Part shown: positions 8,456 through 16,425 of the stretch, one piece after another
Position numbering within the stretch: the stretch's first letter is position 1
Layout: each line of letters begins with the position of its first letter
DNA from: Roseicyclus amphidinii
Lineage (GTDB): Bacteria > Pseudomonadota > Alphaproteobacteria > Rhodobacterales > Rhodobacteraceae
Assembly: GCF_030163755.1 (NCBI RefSeq)
Contig: NZ_JASJOE010000010.1
Coordinates: forward strand, 17,717 to 81,716
DNA length: 64,000 bases
Direction: 5' to 3'
Program-made: the position numbers and the translations under genes
Notes under the pieces: model-generated
Told to the model about the DNA's origin: nothing
Database searches by the model: none
The model's input: the letters and a program-made list of their open reading frames with translations, nothing else

Positions 8456-9337
8456 ATGGCACTGGACATGGGTGGAGAATACAGCCTCAGCCGCCGCGCG
8501 ATGCGGGCGGAACTGCTCGATGCGGAGACGGAACTGAAACTCGCTTACGCCTGGCGCGATCACCGCGATGAAGAGGCGCTTCATCGCCTTGTCACCGCCT
8601 ACATGCGTCTTGCGATTTCCATGGCCGCCAAGTTCAAACGCTACGGCGCTCCGATGAACGACCTGATCCAGGAAGCGGGGCTTGGCCTGATGAAGGCCGC
8701 CGACAAGTTCGACCCCGACCGCGGCGTGCGGTTCTCGACCTACGCTGTGTGGTGGATCAAGGCCTCGATCCAGGATTACGTGATGCGCAACTGGTCGATG
8801 GTGCGCACCGGGTCGACCTCGAGCCAGAAATCGCTGTTCTTCAACATGCGCCGCGTTCAGGCCCGGCTCGAGCGCGAGGCGATGGCCTCGGGGCAATCGC
8901 TCGACAAGCACCAGCTGCGCCAGATGATCGCCACCGAGGTCGGCGTGCCGCTGCATGACGTCGAGATGATGGAGGGGCGGCTGGCCGGCTCCGACTACTC
9001 GCTCAACGCCACGCAGTCGGTCGATGACGAAGGCCGCGAGTGGATCGACGCGCTGGAGGACGATGCCGCGCAGGCGGCCGACATCGTCGAGGACAGCCAC
9101 GACCGCGAACAGCTGCGCGACTGGCTGATCACCGCGATGCAGGCGCTCAACGACCGCGAACGCTTCATCGTGCGCGAGCGCAAGCTGCGTGACGAGCCGC
9201 GGACGCTCGAAAGCCTGGGCTCCGAGCTTGGCCTGTCGAAGGAGCGCGTGCGCCAGCTCGAGGCCGCCGCCTTCGCCAAGATGCGCAAGACGCTCGAGGC
9301 GCAGTCGAAGGAGGTTCGGTCATTCTTCGCCGCCTGA
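8456..9337 (+). CDS. rpoH2: RNA polymerase sigma factor RpoH, RpoHII type
   Basis: An alternative sigma-70 family factor of 293 residues. Region 2 is seen as DLIQEAGLGLMKAADKFDP and FSTYAVWWIKASIQDYVMR. The RpoH-box-like stretch SSQKSLFFNMRRVQ follows, and a C-terminal region 4 helix-turn-helix reads LGSELGLSKERVRQLE. The AISMAAKFKRYGAPMND and SMVRTGSTSSQK segments match the RpoHII rather than the RpoHI branch as I know them from Rhodobacter, where RpoHII serves the singlet-oxygen and oxidative response. The ATG at 8456 follows GGGGGGTG. It heads a long plus-strand run; the next ORF starts before its stop. Confidence 0.92.
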   Translation: MALDMGGEYSLSRRAMRAELLDAETELKLAYAWRDHRDEEALHRLVTAYMRLAISMAAKFKRYGAPMNDLIQEAGLGLMKAADKFDPDRGVRFSTYAVWWIKASIQDYVMRNWSMVRTGSTSSQKSLFFNMRRVQARLEREAMASGQSLDKHQLRQMIATEVGVPLHDVEMMEGRLAGSDYSLNATQSVDDEGREWIDALEDDAAQAADIVEDSHDREQLRDWLITAMQALNDRERFIVRERKLRDEPRTLESLGSELGLSKERVRQLEAAAFAKMRKTLEAQSKEVRSFFAA

Positions 9338-9474
9338 TCCTTCACGCGCCGCTCGCGCTGCTGGCCGGTCTGTTCGTGCTGTCCGTCGCCACCACCTCGC
9401 CGGTGTCGACGGTGGGCACGGACGCCGTGACCGAGGCCGCGCCGCTGCCCATGACACTCGCCTTCCTGCGCTGA
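9322..9474 (+). CDS. Putative small membrane protein overlapping the end of rpoHII
   Basis: An open frame of 50 codons in the +2 frame relative to rpoHII. AAGGAGG (9308-9314) is placed seven bases before an ATT codon at 9322, with no ATG, GTG or TTG in reach. The predicted product has RR near the N-terminus, one hydrophobic segment (APLALLAGLFVLSVATT) and a polar tail ending MTLAFLR. About 45 of the 50 codons end in G or C, which is typical of real genes here. It stops four bases before the GTG of the chaN-like gene. The coding signature and Shine-Dalgarno are seen; the ATT start and the existence of a protein are inference. Confidence 0.5.
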   Translation: MLRRLILHAPLALLAGLFVLSVATTSPVSTVGTDAVTEAAPLPMTLAFLR

Positions 9475-9478
9475 TCCC

Positions 9479-10294
9479 GTGCAGGTCGGCCGCTCTACCG
9501 TGATCGCGGCGGCCCTTGCCCTTTCGGCCTGGACCGCCGAGGCGCAATCCACCTTGCCCGATATCCTTGCCGCCGCCGGGTCGGCCGAGGTGGTGATCCT
9601 CGGCGAGGTGCATGACAACCCCGCCCATCACGTCACGCAGGGCGAGGTGCTGGCCGGTTTCGCGCCATCGGCCATCGTCTTCGAGATGATCTCGGCCGAG
9701 GCGGCCGCGCGGATCACGCCGGACCTCGCTGCCGATGCGTCGGCCTTGGCGCTGGCGCTGGACTGGGCCAATTCTGGCTGGCCCGATTTCACCAATTACG
9801 CGCCGCTCTTCGCCTTCGGAGCAGAGGTTCCGATCCTTGGCGCGGGCGTGGATCGCGCGGCCGCCCAGGGGGCCTTTGCCGAAGGGGCCGCTGCGGTCTT
9901 CCCGGGCGACGCGGCGCGCTTCGGTCTGGACAGGCCGCTGCCCGCCGATGAGCAGGCCACGCGCGAGGCCGAGCAGATGGCGGCGCATTGCGATGCGCTG
10001 CCAGAGGATATCCTGCCGGGCTTCGTCGAGGCGCAGCGCCTGCGCGACGCGTCGCTCGCCGCGGCGGCGCTTGCGGCGCTCGAGGCGCATGGCCCGCCGG
10101 TTGCGGTCATCACCGGCAATGGCCACGCCCGCCGCGACCGCGGGGTGCCGGCGCTGCTTGCCGTGGCCGCGCCCGAGGTTGCGGTCTTTACCCTCGGCCA
10201 GTTCGAGGCCCCGCCCGAGGGCGCTGTGCCCTTCGACCTCTGGACTGTCGCCGAACCGGTGGACCGCCCCGACCCCTGCGCCGTCTTCCGCTGA
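9479..10294 (+). CDS. ChaN family (Tiki-superfamily) putative haem/iron-associated protein
   Basis: A 271-residue exported protein of the ChaN family; Campylobacter ChaN binds haem. The N-terminus is a signal peptide (hydrophobic VIAAALALSAWTAEAQS). The family motif VVILGEVHDNPAHH follows at about residues 40-55, with a second conserved stretch HGPPVAVITGNGHARRDRGVP near the C-terminus. No lipobox cysteine is seen, unlike some family members. The start is GTG at 9479, four bases after the small ORF, so it probably shares the rpoHII transcript. Haem binding is inferred from the family only. Confidence 0.8.
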   Translation: MQVGRSTVIAAALALSAWTAEAQSTLPDILAAAGSAEVVILGEVHDNPAHHVTQGEVLAGFAPSAIVFEMISAEAAARITPDLAADASALALALDWANSGWPDFTNYAPLFAFGAEVPILGAGVDRAAAQGAFAEGAAAVFPGDAARFGLDRPLPADEQATREAEQMAAHCDALPEDILPGFVEAQRLRDASLAAAALAALEAHGPPVAVITGNGHARRDRGVPALLAVAAPEVAVFTLGQFEAPPEGAVPFDLWTVAEPVDRPDPCAVFR

Positions 10295-10377
10295 GGGCGG
10301 GGGCCGTTCGGGTTTATCCATTGCCCTCGGGGCGAGGCGGCCCTAACCTCCGCCCGCCTTGGGAAGGGACGGCCATC

Positions 10378-11574
10378 ATGCTGGCGGACAAGCGTATTCT
10401 CCTGATCATCGGCGGCGGGATCGCGGCCTTCAAGTCGCTCGACCTGATCCGCCGCCTGCGCGAGCAGGGCGCGACGGTGGTCCCCGTCCTGACGAAAGCG
10501 GGCGAGGAATTCGTGACGCCGCTCTCGGCCTCGGCCCTGGCGGCGCAGAAGGTCTACCGAGACCTCTTCGACCTGACGGACGAGGCCGAGATGGGCCATA
10601 TCGAGTTGAGCCGCGCCGCTGATCTGGTCGTCGTGGCCCCCGCGACCGCCGACCTGATGGCGAAGATGGCCCATGGCCATGCGAATGACCTCGCCTCGAC
10701 CCTGTTGATGGCGACCGACAAGCGGGTGCTGATCGCGCCCGCGATGAATGTCCGCATGTGGGAGCATCCGGCGACCCAAAGGAACCTCGCCACGCTGCAG
10801 GGCGACGGGGTGCTGGTCGTGGGCCCCGACGAGGGCGCGATGGCCTGTGGCGAGTTCGGGCCGGGCCGCATGGCCGAGGTGCCCGAGATCGTCGCCGCCG
10901 TCTCCGCCGCGCTGTCGGACGGGCCGCTGAAGGGGCGGCATGTGCTGGTGACCTCCGGCCCGACGCATGAGCCGATCGACCCGGTGCGCTACATCGCCAA
11001 CCGGTCCTCGGGGGCGCAGGGCACGGCGTTGGCCGCGGCGCTGCGCGATCTGGGGGCAAAGGTCAGTTTCGTGACCGGCCCGGCCAGCGTGCCGCCGCCC
11101 GCGGGCGTCGCGGTGATCCGCGTGGAAACCGCGCGCGAGATGGCGGGGGCCGTCAAGGCGGCGCTGCCCGCCGATGCCGCCGTCTTTGCCGCCGCGGTGG
11201 CCGACTGGCGCGTCGAGAATGCAGCGGCGCAGAAGATGAAGAAGGACGGCACGGGCCGCCTTCCGTCACTGGAATTCGCCGAGAACCCCGACATCCTGGC
11301 CGGTATCGCGCGGATGGGCGAGGGGCGGCCGCGACTGGTCGTGGGTTTCGCCGCCGAGACCGAGCGCGTCGAGGCGCATGCCACCGCCAAGCGCGCGCGC
11401 AAGGGCTGCGACTGGATCGTCGCCAATGACGTCTCGCCCGGAACCGGCATCATGGGCGGGGCCGAGAACGCGGTGACGCTGATCACCGAGGCGGGGGCCG
11501 AGGCATGGCCGCGCCTGTCGAAGGCCGAGACGGCGCGACGTCTTGCCCTGCGCATCGCCGAGGCCTTGGCCTGA
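10378..11574 (+). CDS. coaBC: Bifunctional phosphopantothenoylcysteine decarboxylase / phosphopantothenate-cysteine ligase
   Basis: A cytoplasmic enzyme for two middle steps of coenzyme A synthesis. The N-terminal flavodoxin-like CoaC domain (about 1-180) shows the catalytic histidine in EMGHIELS (His74), PAMNVRMW at 121-128 and the active-site cysteine in ACGEFGPGRM (Cys157). The CoaB domain follows, with VTSGPTHEPIDPVRYIANRSSG and NDVSPGTGIMGG. The 398-residue length is normal. GGAAGGGA precedes the ATG at 10378; longer frames upstream overlap the chaN-like gene and are artefacts. dut follows after 48 bases. Confidence 0.97.
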   Translation: MLADKRILLIIGGGIAAFKSLDLIRRLREQGATVVPVLTKAGEEFVTPLSASALAAQKVYRDLFDLTDEAEMGHIELSRAADLVVVAPATADLMAKMAHGHANDLASTLLMATDKRVLIAPAMNVRMWEHPATQRNLATLQGDGVLVVGPDEGAMACGEFGPGRMAEVPEIVAAVSAALSDGPLKGRHVLVTSGPTHEPIDPVRYIANRSSGAQGTALAAALRDLGAKVSFVTGPASVPPPAGVAVIRVETAREMAGAVKAALPADAAVFAAAVADWRVENAAAQKMKKDGTGRLPSLEFAENPDILAGIARMGEGRPRLVVGFAAETERVEAHATAKRARKGCDWIVANDVSPGTGIMGGAENAVTLITEAGAEAWPRLSKAETARRLALRIAEALA

Positions 11575-11622
11575 GCCTTTGCCGGGTCATATCCGTATTT
11601 GAAGGAAGATGAAGGGGGCTGT

Positions 11623-12090
11623 GTGACCGTTTCGATAGACGTCATGCGCGAGGATTGGGCCGACCCGGAGGTCGCGCTGCCCGACTACGCGACGGCGGGG
11701 GCGGCGGGGGCCGACCTGCGCGCGAACCTGCCCGAGGGGCAGCGGCTGGACGGTCTGCTGTTGAAGCCGGGCGCGCGGATGCTGGTGCCCACCGGATTGC
11801 GGGTGGCGATCCCCGAGGGGTTCGAGATGCAGGTCCGCCCGCGCTCGGGCCTTGCGCTGAAGCATGGGGTGGGGCTGCCGAACAGTCCCGGCACGATCGA
11901 CAGCGATTACCGCGGGCCTTTGGGCGTGATCCTCGTGAACTTCGGGCAGGCCGCGTTCCGCATCCGACATGGCGCGCGCATCGCGCAGGCGGTCGTCGCG
12001 CCGGTTGCCCGCGTGAGCTATGCCGAGGTCGCGGCGCTGGATGACACGGCGCGCGGCGGTGGCGGCTTCGGCTCCACGGGGGTCGGCTGA
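11623..12090 (+). CDS. dut: Deoxyuridine 5'-triphosphate nucleotidohydrolase (dUTPase)
   Basis: A homotrimeric enzyme that hydrolyses dUTP to dUMP, protecting DNA from uracil and feeding dTMP synthesis. All trimeric dUTPase motifs are visible: [10 protein letters not shown] (motif I), [11 protein letters not shown] (II), [13 protein letters not shown] (III), [10 protein letters not shown] (IV) and [10 protein letters not shown] (V). The GTG at 11623 is preferred because AAGGGGG lies just upstream and the protein then begins [12 protein letters not shown]; an ATG at 11599 is the alternative. It sits directly behind coaBC and its stop overlaps the moeB start by one base (TGATG). Confidence 0.96.
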   Translation: MTVSIDVMREDWADPEVALPDYATAGAAGADLRANLPEGQRLDGLLLKPGARMLVPTGLRVAIPEGFEMQVRPRSGLALKHGVGLPNSPGTIDSDYRGPLGVILVNFGQAAFRIRHGARIAQAVVAPVARVSYAEVAALDDTARGGGGFGSTGVG

Positions 12091-13145
12091 TGCTGTTCGT
12101 CATCGTCATGGCGGGCGTGCTCTGGGGTATCGGGCACCTGATGAAGGCCCCGGTGCAGGCGCGGCTCTACATGCTGGGGTTGCTCTACATCGCCGTTCTG
12201 GGCGTGCAGATCGCCTTGCCCGAAGGCGCGCCCCTGCGCGAGGCGACCGGCGGCTCGCCCGCGCTCTGGCTGCTCCTCGGGGCCTTCGTCCTTCTGGCGC
12301 TGGGCTACCGCGCGGTCCTGACCCGGTTGCGCGGGCGGGCCGAGGCGCAGGAGGCCATGCGCGAGGCGGCCGCGCCCGCGGTGCCGAAGGGGCCGTTCAC
12401 CGACGAGGAACTGGAGCGCTACGCGCGCCACATCACCCTGCCAGAGATCGGCGGCGGCGGTCAGCGCGCCTTGAAGGAGGCGAAGGTGCTGGTGGTCGGG
12501 GCAGGCGGCCTCGGCTCGCCCGCGTTGCTTTACCTTGCGGCGGCGGGCGTTGGGCGGATCGGGGTGATCGACGCCGATGTCGTCAGCCTGTCGAACCTGC
12601 AACGGCAGGTGATCCACACCGACGCGGGGCAGGGGATGCCCAAGGTCTTCTCGGCACAACAGGCCATCGCCGCGCTGAACCCGCGGATCGACGTCCGGCC
12701 GTACAACCGGATGCTGACACCCGAGATCGCGGCGGAGTTGTTCGCCGAGCATGACCTGATCCTTGACGGGACCGATGCCTTCGCCACCCGCGCGATGGTC
12801 AATGCCGCCGCCGTGGCCGCCGGGCGGCCCGTGCTGGCGGGCGCGATTTCGGCATGGGAGGGGCAGGTCACGCTCTACGATCCGGCGGGCGGCGCGCCCT
12901 GCATGGCCTGCATCTTTCCCGAGGCCCCTGCGCCGGGGCTGGCCGCGACCTGCGCCGAGACCGGCGTGATCGGCGCGCTGCCGGGCGTCGTCGGCTCGAT
13001 GATGGCACTTGAAGCGGTGAAAGAGGTCACGGGCGCGGGACAGGGCCTGCGCGGGCGGATGCTGATCTATGATGCGCTGCATGGCGAGGCGCGCGAGATC
13101 CGGTTGAAGCGGCGCGCCGATTGCGCCGTTTGCGGCGGCGACTGA
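12090..13145 (+). CDS. Membrane-anchored HesA/MoeB/ThiF family E1-like adenylyltransferase
   Basis: An E1-like enzyme that adenylates the C-terminus of a ubiquitin-like sulfur carrier (MoaD or ThiS type) in molybdopterin or thiamin synthesis. Residues 1-90 hold about three hydrophobic segments (VIVMAGVLWGIGHLM, LYMLGLLYIAVLGVQIAL, LWLLLGAFVLLALGY), which are absent from E. coli MoeB. The catalytic part begins near residue 105: RHITLPEIGGGGQ, the nucleotide loop VVGAGGLGSPALLY, the cysteine in AATCAETGVIGALPG, and two CxxC pairs (CMAC, CAVC) for zinc. No rhodanese domain is present. It is coupled to dut by TGATG. MoeB versus ThiF cannot be told apart from context. Confidence 0.88.
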   Translation: MLFVIVMAGVLWGIGHLMKAPVQARLYMLGLLYIAVLGVQIALPEGAPLREATGGSPALWLLLGAFVLLALGYRAVLTRLRGRAEAQEAMREAAAPAVPKGPFTDEELERYARHITLPEIGGGGQRALKEAKVLVVGAGGLGSPALLYLAAAGVGRIGVIDADVVSLSNLQRQVIHTDAGQGMPKVFSAQQAIAALNPRIDVRPYNRMLTPEIAAELFAEHDLILDGTDAFATRAMVNAAAVAAGRPVLAGAISAWEGQVTLYDPAGGAPCMACIFPEAPAPGLAATCAETGVIGALPGVVGSMMALEAVKEVTGAGQGLRGRMLIYDALHGEAREIRLKRRADCAVCGGD

Positions 13146-13218
13146 CCGCTTCGGGCGATCCCCTCTCGCAGGCGGGCCGTGGGCGTCCTATGTCTTTCGG
13201 CAAAGGAGATTTGCCCCG

Positions 13219-15237
13219 ATGACCAATCCGCTGCTGACCGACTGGACCACCCCCTTTGCCCTGCCGCCCTTCGACGTGATCGAGGACGCGCATTTCGCCC
13301 CCGCGATGGAGGCGGCGCTGGAGGAAGGGCGCGCGGCGATCCGTGCCATCGCGGAGAACCCCGAGGCCCCGACATTCTCCAACACGATCGAGGCGCTGGA
13401 ACTGGCCGATGCCACGCTCGACCGGGTGGCGGGGGTGTTTTACAACCTCGCCGGGTCGGATTCGAACGAGGCGCGGCAGGCCCTGCAGCGCGAGTTCGCG
13501 CCGAAGCTGTCGGCCTATTCCTCCGAGATCACCAACAACGCCGCGCTTTTCGCGCGGATCGACGATCTGTGGCAGCGGCGGGACGATCTGGGCTTGAGCG
13601 ATGAACAGATGCGGGTGCTTTACCTGACGCATCGCGGCTTTGCCCGTTCGGGGGCCGCTTTGGAAGGTGCCGCGCGCGACCGGCTGACCGAGGTGAAATC
13701 GCGGCTGTCGGTGCTGGGCACTGAGTTCACGCAGAACCTTCTGGCCGATGAGCGCGACTGGTTCATGCAGCTCACCGAGGCCGACCTTGAGGGGCTGCCC
13801 GGTTTCGTCGTCGCCGCCGCCCGCGAAGCGGGGCGCGAGAAGGGGCAGGATGGCCCGGTGGTCACGCTGTCGCGCTCGCTGATCGTGCCCTTCCTTCAGT
13901 TCTCCCCGCGCCGCGACCTGCGCGAGACGGCCTACAAGGCCTGGGCCGCGCGGGGCATGAACGGGGGCGCGACCGACAATCGGGGCATCGCCGCCGAGGT
14001 GTTGGCGCTGCGCGCCGAGCGGGCGACGCTTCTGGGCTACGACAGTTTCGCGGCCTACAAGCTGGAAACCGAGATGGCGGGCACGCCCGAGGCCGTGCGC
14101 GATCTGCTGATGGCGGTCTGGGAGCCGGCCAAGGCGCAGGCCGAGGCGGATGCGGTCAAGCTGACTGCGATGCTGCACGCCGACGGGATCAACGGTGCGT
14201 TGGAGGCATGGGATTGGCGCTACTATTCCGAGAAGCGCCGCGCGGCCGAGCATGACCTGAACGAGGCCGAGCTGAAGCCCTATTTCCAGCTCGATGCCAT
14301 GATCGAAGCGGCCTTCGATTGTGCGAACCGCCTGTTCGGGCTGGAGTTCGCCCCGCTCGACGTGCCGCTTTATCACCCGGATGCCCGCGCCTGGGAGGTC
14401 ACGCGGAAGGGCCAGCATCTCGCCGTCTTCATCGGCGATTATTTCGCCCGCGGCTCCAAGCGGTCGGGCGCGTGGTGTTCGGCGATGCGCAGCCAGAAGA
14501 AGCTGGGCGGCGACGTGCGGCCGATCGTGGTGAATGTCTGCAACTTCGCCAAGGGCGATCCCTGCCTTCTGTCCTATGACGATGCGCGGACGCTGTTCCA
14601 CGAGTTCGGCCACGCGCTGCACCAGATGCTGTCCGACGTGACCTATGGGTCGATCAGCGGCACCAGCGTGGCGCGCGATTTCGTGGAGCTGCCGAGCCAG
14701 CTTTACGAGCACTGGCTGGAAGTGCCCGAGGTGCTGGAGGCGCACGCCCGCCATGCCGAGACGGGCGAGGCGATGCCGCGCGCGCTGCTGGACCGGCTGC
14801 TGGCGGCGCAGACCTACGACATGGGGTTCCAGACGGTCGAATATGTCGCCTCGGCGCTGGTCGACCTCGACTTTCACGACGGCGCGGCCCCGGCCGACCC
14901 GATGGAGGCGCAGGCCGAGACGCTGGCGCGCATCGGCATGCCCCACGCCATCGGCATGCGCCACGCGACGCCGCATTTCGCCCATGTCTTCGCGGGCGAC
15001 GGCTATTCCAGCGGCTACTACAGCTACATGTGGTCCGAGGTGATGGACGCCGACGCCTTCGCCGCCTTCGAGGAGGCGGGCGGGCCATTCGACCCGGACA
15101 CGGCGGCAAAGCTCGAGCGGTTCATCCTGTCGGCAGGCGGCAGCCAGGAGGCGGATGCGCTCTACACCGCCTTCCGCGGGCGGATGCCGGGGGTCGAGGC
15201 GCTGTTGAAGGGGCGGGGGTTGGACAAGGCGGCCTGA
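13219..15237 (+). CDS. M3 family metallopeptidase (oligopeptidase A / dipeptidyl carboxypeptidase type)
   Basis: A 672-residue zinc oligopeptidase, probably cytoplasmic since no signal peptide is seen. The zinc motif HEFGH lies at about residues 461-465 within TLFHEFGHALHQML. The downstream family stretch DFVELPSQLYEHW and the C-terminal HVFAGDGYSSGYYSYMWSEV complete the M3 signature. AAAGGAG stands 10 bases before the ATG. The product resembles PrlC and Dcp of enterobacteria, which degrade short peptides; the exact specificity is not decidable here. It is followed after 12 bases by the DUF1905 gene. Confidence 0.95.
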   Translation: MTNPLLTDWTTPFALPPFDVIEDAHFAPAMEAALEEGRAAIRAIAENPEAPTFSNTIEALELADATLDRVAGVFYNLAGSDSNEARQALQREFAPKLSAYSSEITNNAALFARIDDLWQRRDDLGLSDEQMRVLYLTHRGFARSGAALEGAARDRLTEVKSRLSVLGTEFTQNLLADERDWFMQLTEADLEGLPGFVVAAAREAGREKGQDGPVVTLSRSLIVPFLQFSPRRDLRETAYKAWAARGMNGGATDNRGIAAEVLALRAERATLLGYDSFAAYKLETEMAGTPEAVRDLLMAVWEPAKAQAEADAVKLTAMLHADGINGALEAWDWRYYSEKRRAAEHDLNEAELKPYFQLDAMIEAAFDCANRLFGLEFAPLDVPLYHPDARAWEVTRKGQHLAVFIGDYFARGSKRSGAWCSAMRSQKKLGGDVRPIVVNVCNFAKGDPCLLSYDDARTLFHEFGHALHQMLSDVTYGSISGTSVARDFVELPSQLYEHWLEVPEVLEAHARHAETGEAMPRALLDRLLAAQTYDMGFQTVEYVASALVDLDFHDGAAPADPMEAQAETLARIGMPHAIGMRHATPHFAHVFAGDGYSSGYYSYMWSEVMDADAFAAFEEAGGPFDPDTAAKLERFILSAGGSQEADALYTAFRGRMPGVEALLKGRGLDKAA

Positions 15238-15249
15238 CAAGGAGGGGCG

Positions 15250-15525
15250 ATGCAGGAGATCACCTTCGAGGCGCGCATCCTGCGCAAGCAGGACGATCTT
15301 CCGCGCTACGTGGTCGTGGCGCCCGGCCATGTGCCGGGGCGGAGCACGGGGTTTGCCGCGCAGCCCTGGCTGAACGGGGCCGGGCCCTTCGCGCGCAACA
15401 TCCGACCATGGGGCAAGGGGAGCGATGTGTTCTTCTTCAACCTGACCGAGCCCCAGTGCCGCAAGGCGGGGGTCGAGACGGGCGACCGCGTCCGCATCAC
15501 GATCCGGCCCGATCCTCCGGCGTAG
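15250..15525 (+). CDS. DUF1905 domain protein
   Basis: A 91-residue single-domain protein of the DUF1905 family (small beta-barrel; function unknown). It begins EITFEARILRKQDD and contains the family-like segment FARNIRPWGKGSDVFFFNL, ending with GDRVRITIRPD. AAGGAGGGG precedes the ATG. It trails the M3 peptidase gene closely and probably belongs to its transcript. Its last 29 bases overlap the convergent ArsR gene, an arrangement that may cause antisense interference. The family is recognised by pattern; nothing in the sequence suggests a substrate. Confidence 0.8.
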   Translation: MQEITFEARILRKQDDLPRYVVVAPGHVPGRSTGFAAQPWLNGAGPFARNIRPWGKGSDVFFFNLTEPQCRKAGVETGDRVRITIRPDPPA

Positions 15526-15856
15526 CGCCCGCGTCCTCGCCCAACTCGCGGGCGAGGAAGGCCTCGAAGGCGTCGAGGTTCACTGGCTCGAACTGGCCGA
15601 AGCCCTGCATCCAGACGGACGCGGCTTTCAGCGCGTCGGGCTCCAGCTTGCACCATTTCACGCGGCCACGCTTTTCCTGCGTGATGAGGCCCGCACCGGC
15701 GAGGATCGTCAGGTGCTTGGAGATCGCGGCCAGCGACATCTCGAAGGGCTCGGCCACGTCGGTTACCGCCATGTCATCCTCCAGCAGCATGCGCAGGATC
15801 TCGCGCCGGGTGGGGTCGGCGAGCGCGGAAAACACGGTGTCGAGCGAGGCAGCCAT
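15497..15856 (-). CDS. ArsR family winged-helix transcriptional regulator
   Basis: A 119-residue ArsR/SmtB-type repressor of the SdpR-like group. The hallmark FSALADPTRREILRMLLEDD starts near residue 8. The recognition helix lies in FEMSLAAISKHLTILAGAGL and the wing in QEKRGRVKWCKLE. No cysteine-based metal site (ELCVCDL type) is seen, so a metal is unlikely to be the signal. The ATG at 15856 gives the standard N-terminus. A dyad operator sits 32 bases upstream, suggesting autorepression. Such regulators often pair with an AHSA1/SRPBCC gene, but none is adjacent. The tail overlaps DUF1905. Confidence 0.9.
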   Translation of the reverse strand: MAASLDTVFSALADPTRREILRMLLEDDMAVTDVAEPFEMSLAAISKHLTILAGAGLITQEKRGRVKWCKLEPDALKAASVWMQGFGQFEPVNLDAFEAFLARELGEDAGATPEDRAGS

Positions 15857-15887
15857 GCAGGCGGGGTGACAGCCCGCGCGGCTTTCG

Positions 15888-15903
15888 TCAACCGAACGGT
15901 TGA
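15888..15903. promoter_or_regulatory. Probable operator of the ArsR regulator
   Basis: TCAACCG-AA-CGGTTGA is a perfect 7-bp inverted repeat around two bases, 32 bases before the ArsR start codon. Short dyads of this AACC...GGTT kind are usual operators for this ArsR subgroup, so autorepression is likely. It is also about 180 bases upstream of atpI, but on the far side of the atp promoter candidate. Confidence 0.65.
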
Positions 15904-16026
15904 ATATCGCTTTTGCCTCGAATTGTGCGCCCGCAGCGCAACAGGGCGTGCGCCACATTTGTCGCACCTCATTAAAGTGCATTAAAAACAAAACTTTGGG
16001 GAATTATTGCCGCGTTGCGGCGTGCG

Positions 16027-16055
16027 TTGACTCCGCGGCGCGCCCGACATAGCGT
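16027..16055 (+). promoter_or_regulatory. Candidate promoter of the F0 ATP synthase operon
   Basis: TTGACT (16027-16032) is followed after 17 bases by TAGCGT (16050-16055); an alternative -10 is CATAGC two bases earlier. It lies 30 bases before the atpI start and is the best sigma-70-like match in the roughly 230-base gap behind the ArsR gene. The -10 is weak. Confidence 0.4.
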
Positions 16056-16085
16056 CCGCGCAACTTCGAAAGGGGGTTCCGTGTC

Positions 16086-16421
16086 ATGACCGGCCCGCGC
16101 GACGACGAGCGCCTGAAGGCTCTCGAGGCCCGCATCGCGGCCGCGCGCAAGGCGCAAGACCCGCAACCCCACATGGAGCAGCACTATTCGCAGGCGCAGC
16201 TTGCGTGGCGGATGGTGATCGAACTTGTAACCGGTCTCGGGATCGGTTTCGCTATCGGGTTCGGGCTTGACGCGGTCCTTGGAACGCGGCCCTGGCTGAT
16301 GGTGATCTTCACGGTCCTTGGCTTCATTGCCGGGGTCAAGACAATGACCCGCTCGGCCAAGGAGGTCGAGCGCAAGCAACAGGCGGCGGCAGACCGGTCC
16401 GCCGAGGATGAAAAGGGGTAA
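16086..16421 (+). CDS. atpI: F0 ATP synthase assembly protein AtpI
   Basis: A 111-residue inner-membrane protein that in other bacteria helps assemble the c-ring and heads F0 operons. The N-terminal half is hydrophilic ([16 protein letters not shown]). Two membrane helices follow ([20 protein letters not shown] and [19 protein letters not shown]), then a charged tail. AAAGGGGG precedes the ATG at 16086. It is first in atpI-atpB-atpE-atpF'-atpF; as usual for alphaproteobacteria, the F1 genes are elsewhere. The stop is five bases before the GTG of atpB. Confidence 0.92.
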   Translation: MTGPRDDERLKALEARIAAARKAQDPQPHMEQHYSQAQLAWRMVIELVTGLGIGFAIGFGLDAVLGTRPWLMVIFTVLGFIAGVKTMTRSAKEVERKQQAAADRSAEDEKG

Positions 16422-16425
16422 GCGC

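Noticed and set aside
11574..11623. GTATTTGAAGGAAGATGAAG stretch before dut as a repeat or operator
   Set aside because: Resembles a sequence I associate with gene ends in this bacterial group, but I found no second copy in the window to support calling it a repeat.
13027..15330. 767-codon minus-strand frame over the M3 peptidase gene
   Set aside because: The plus strand encodes HEFGH and full M3 signatures; the reverse frame has no domain and shadows G/C third positions.
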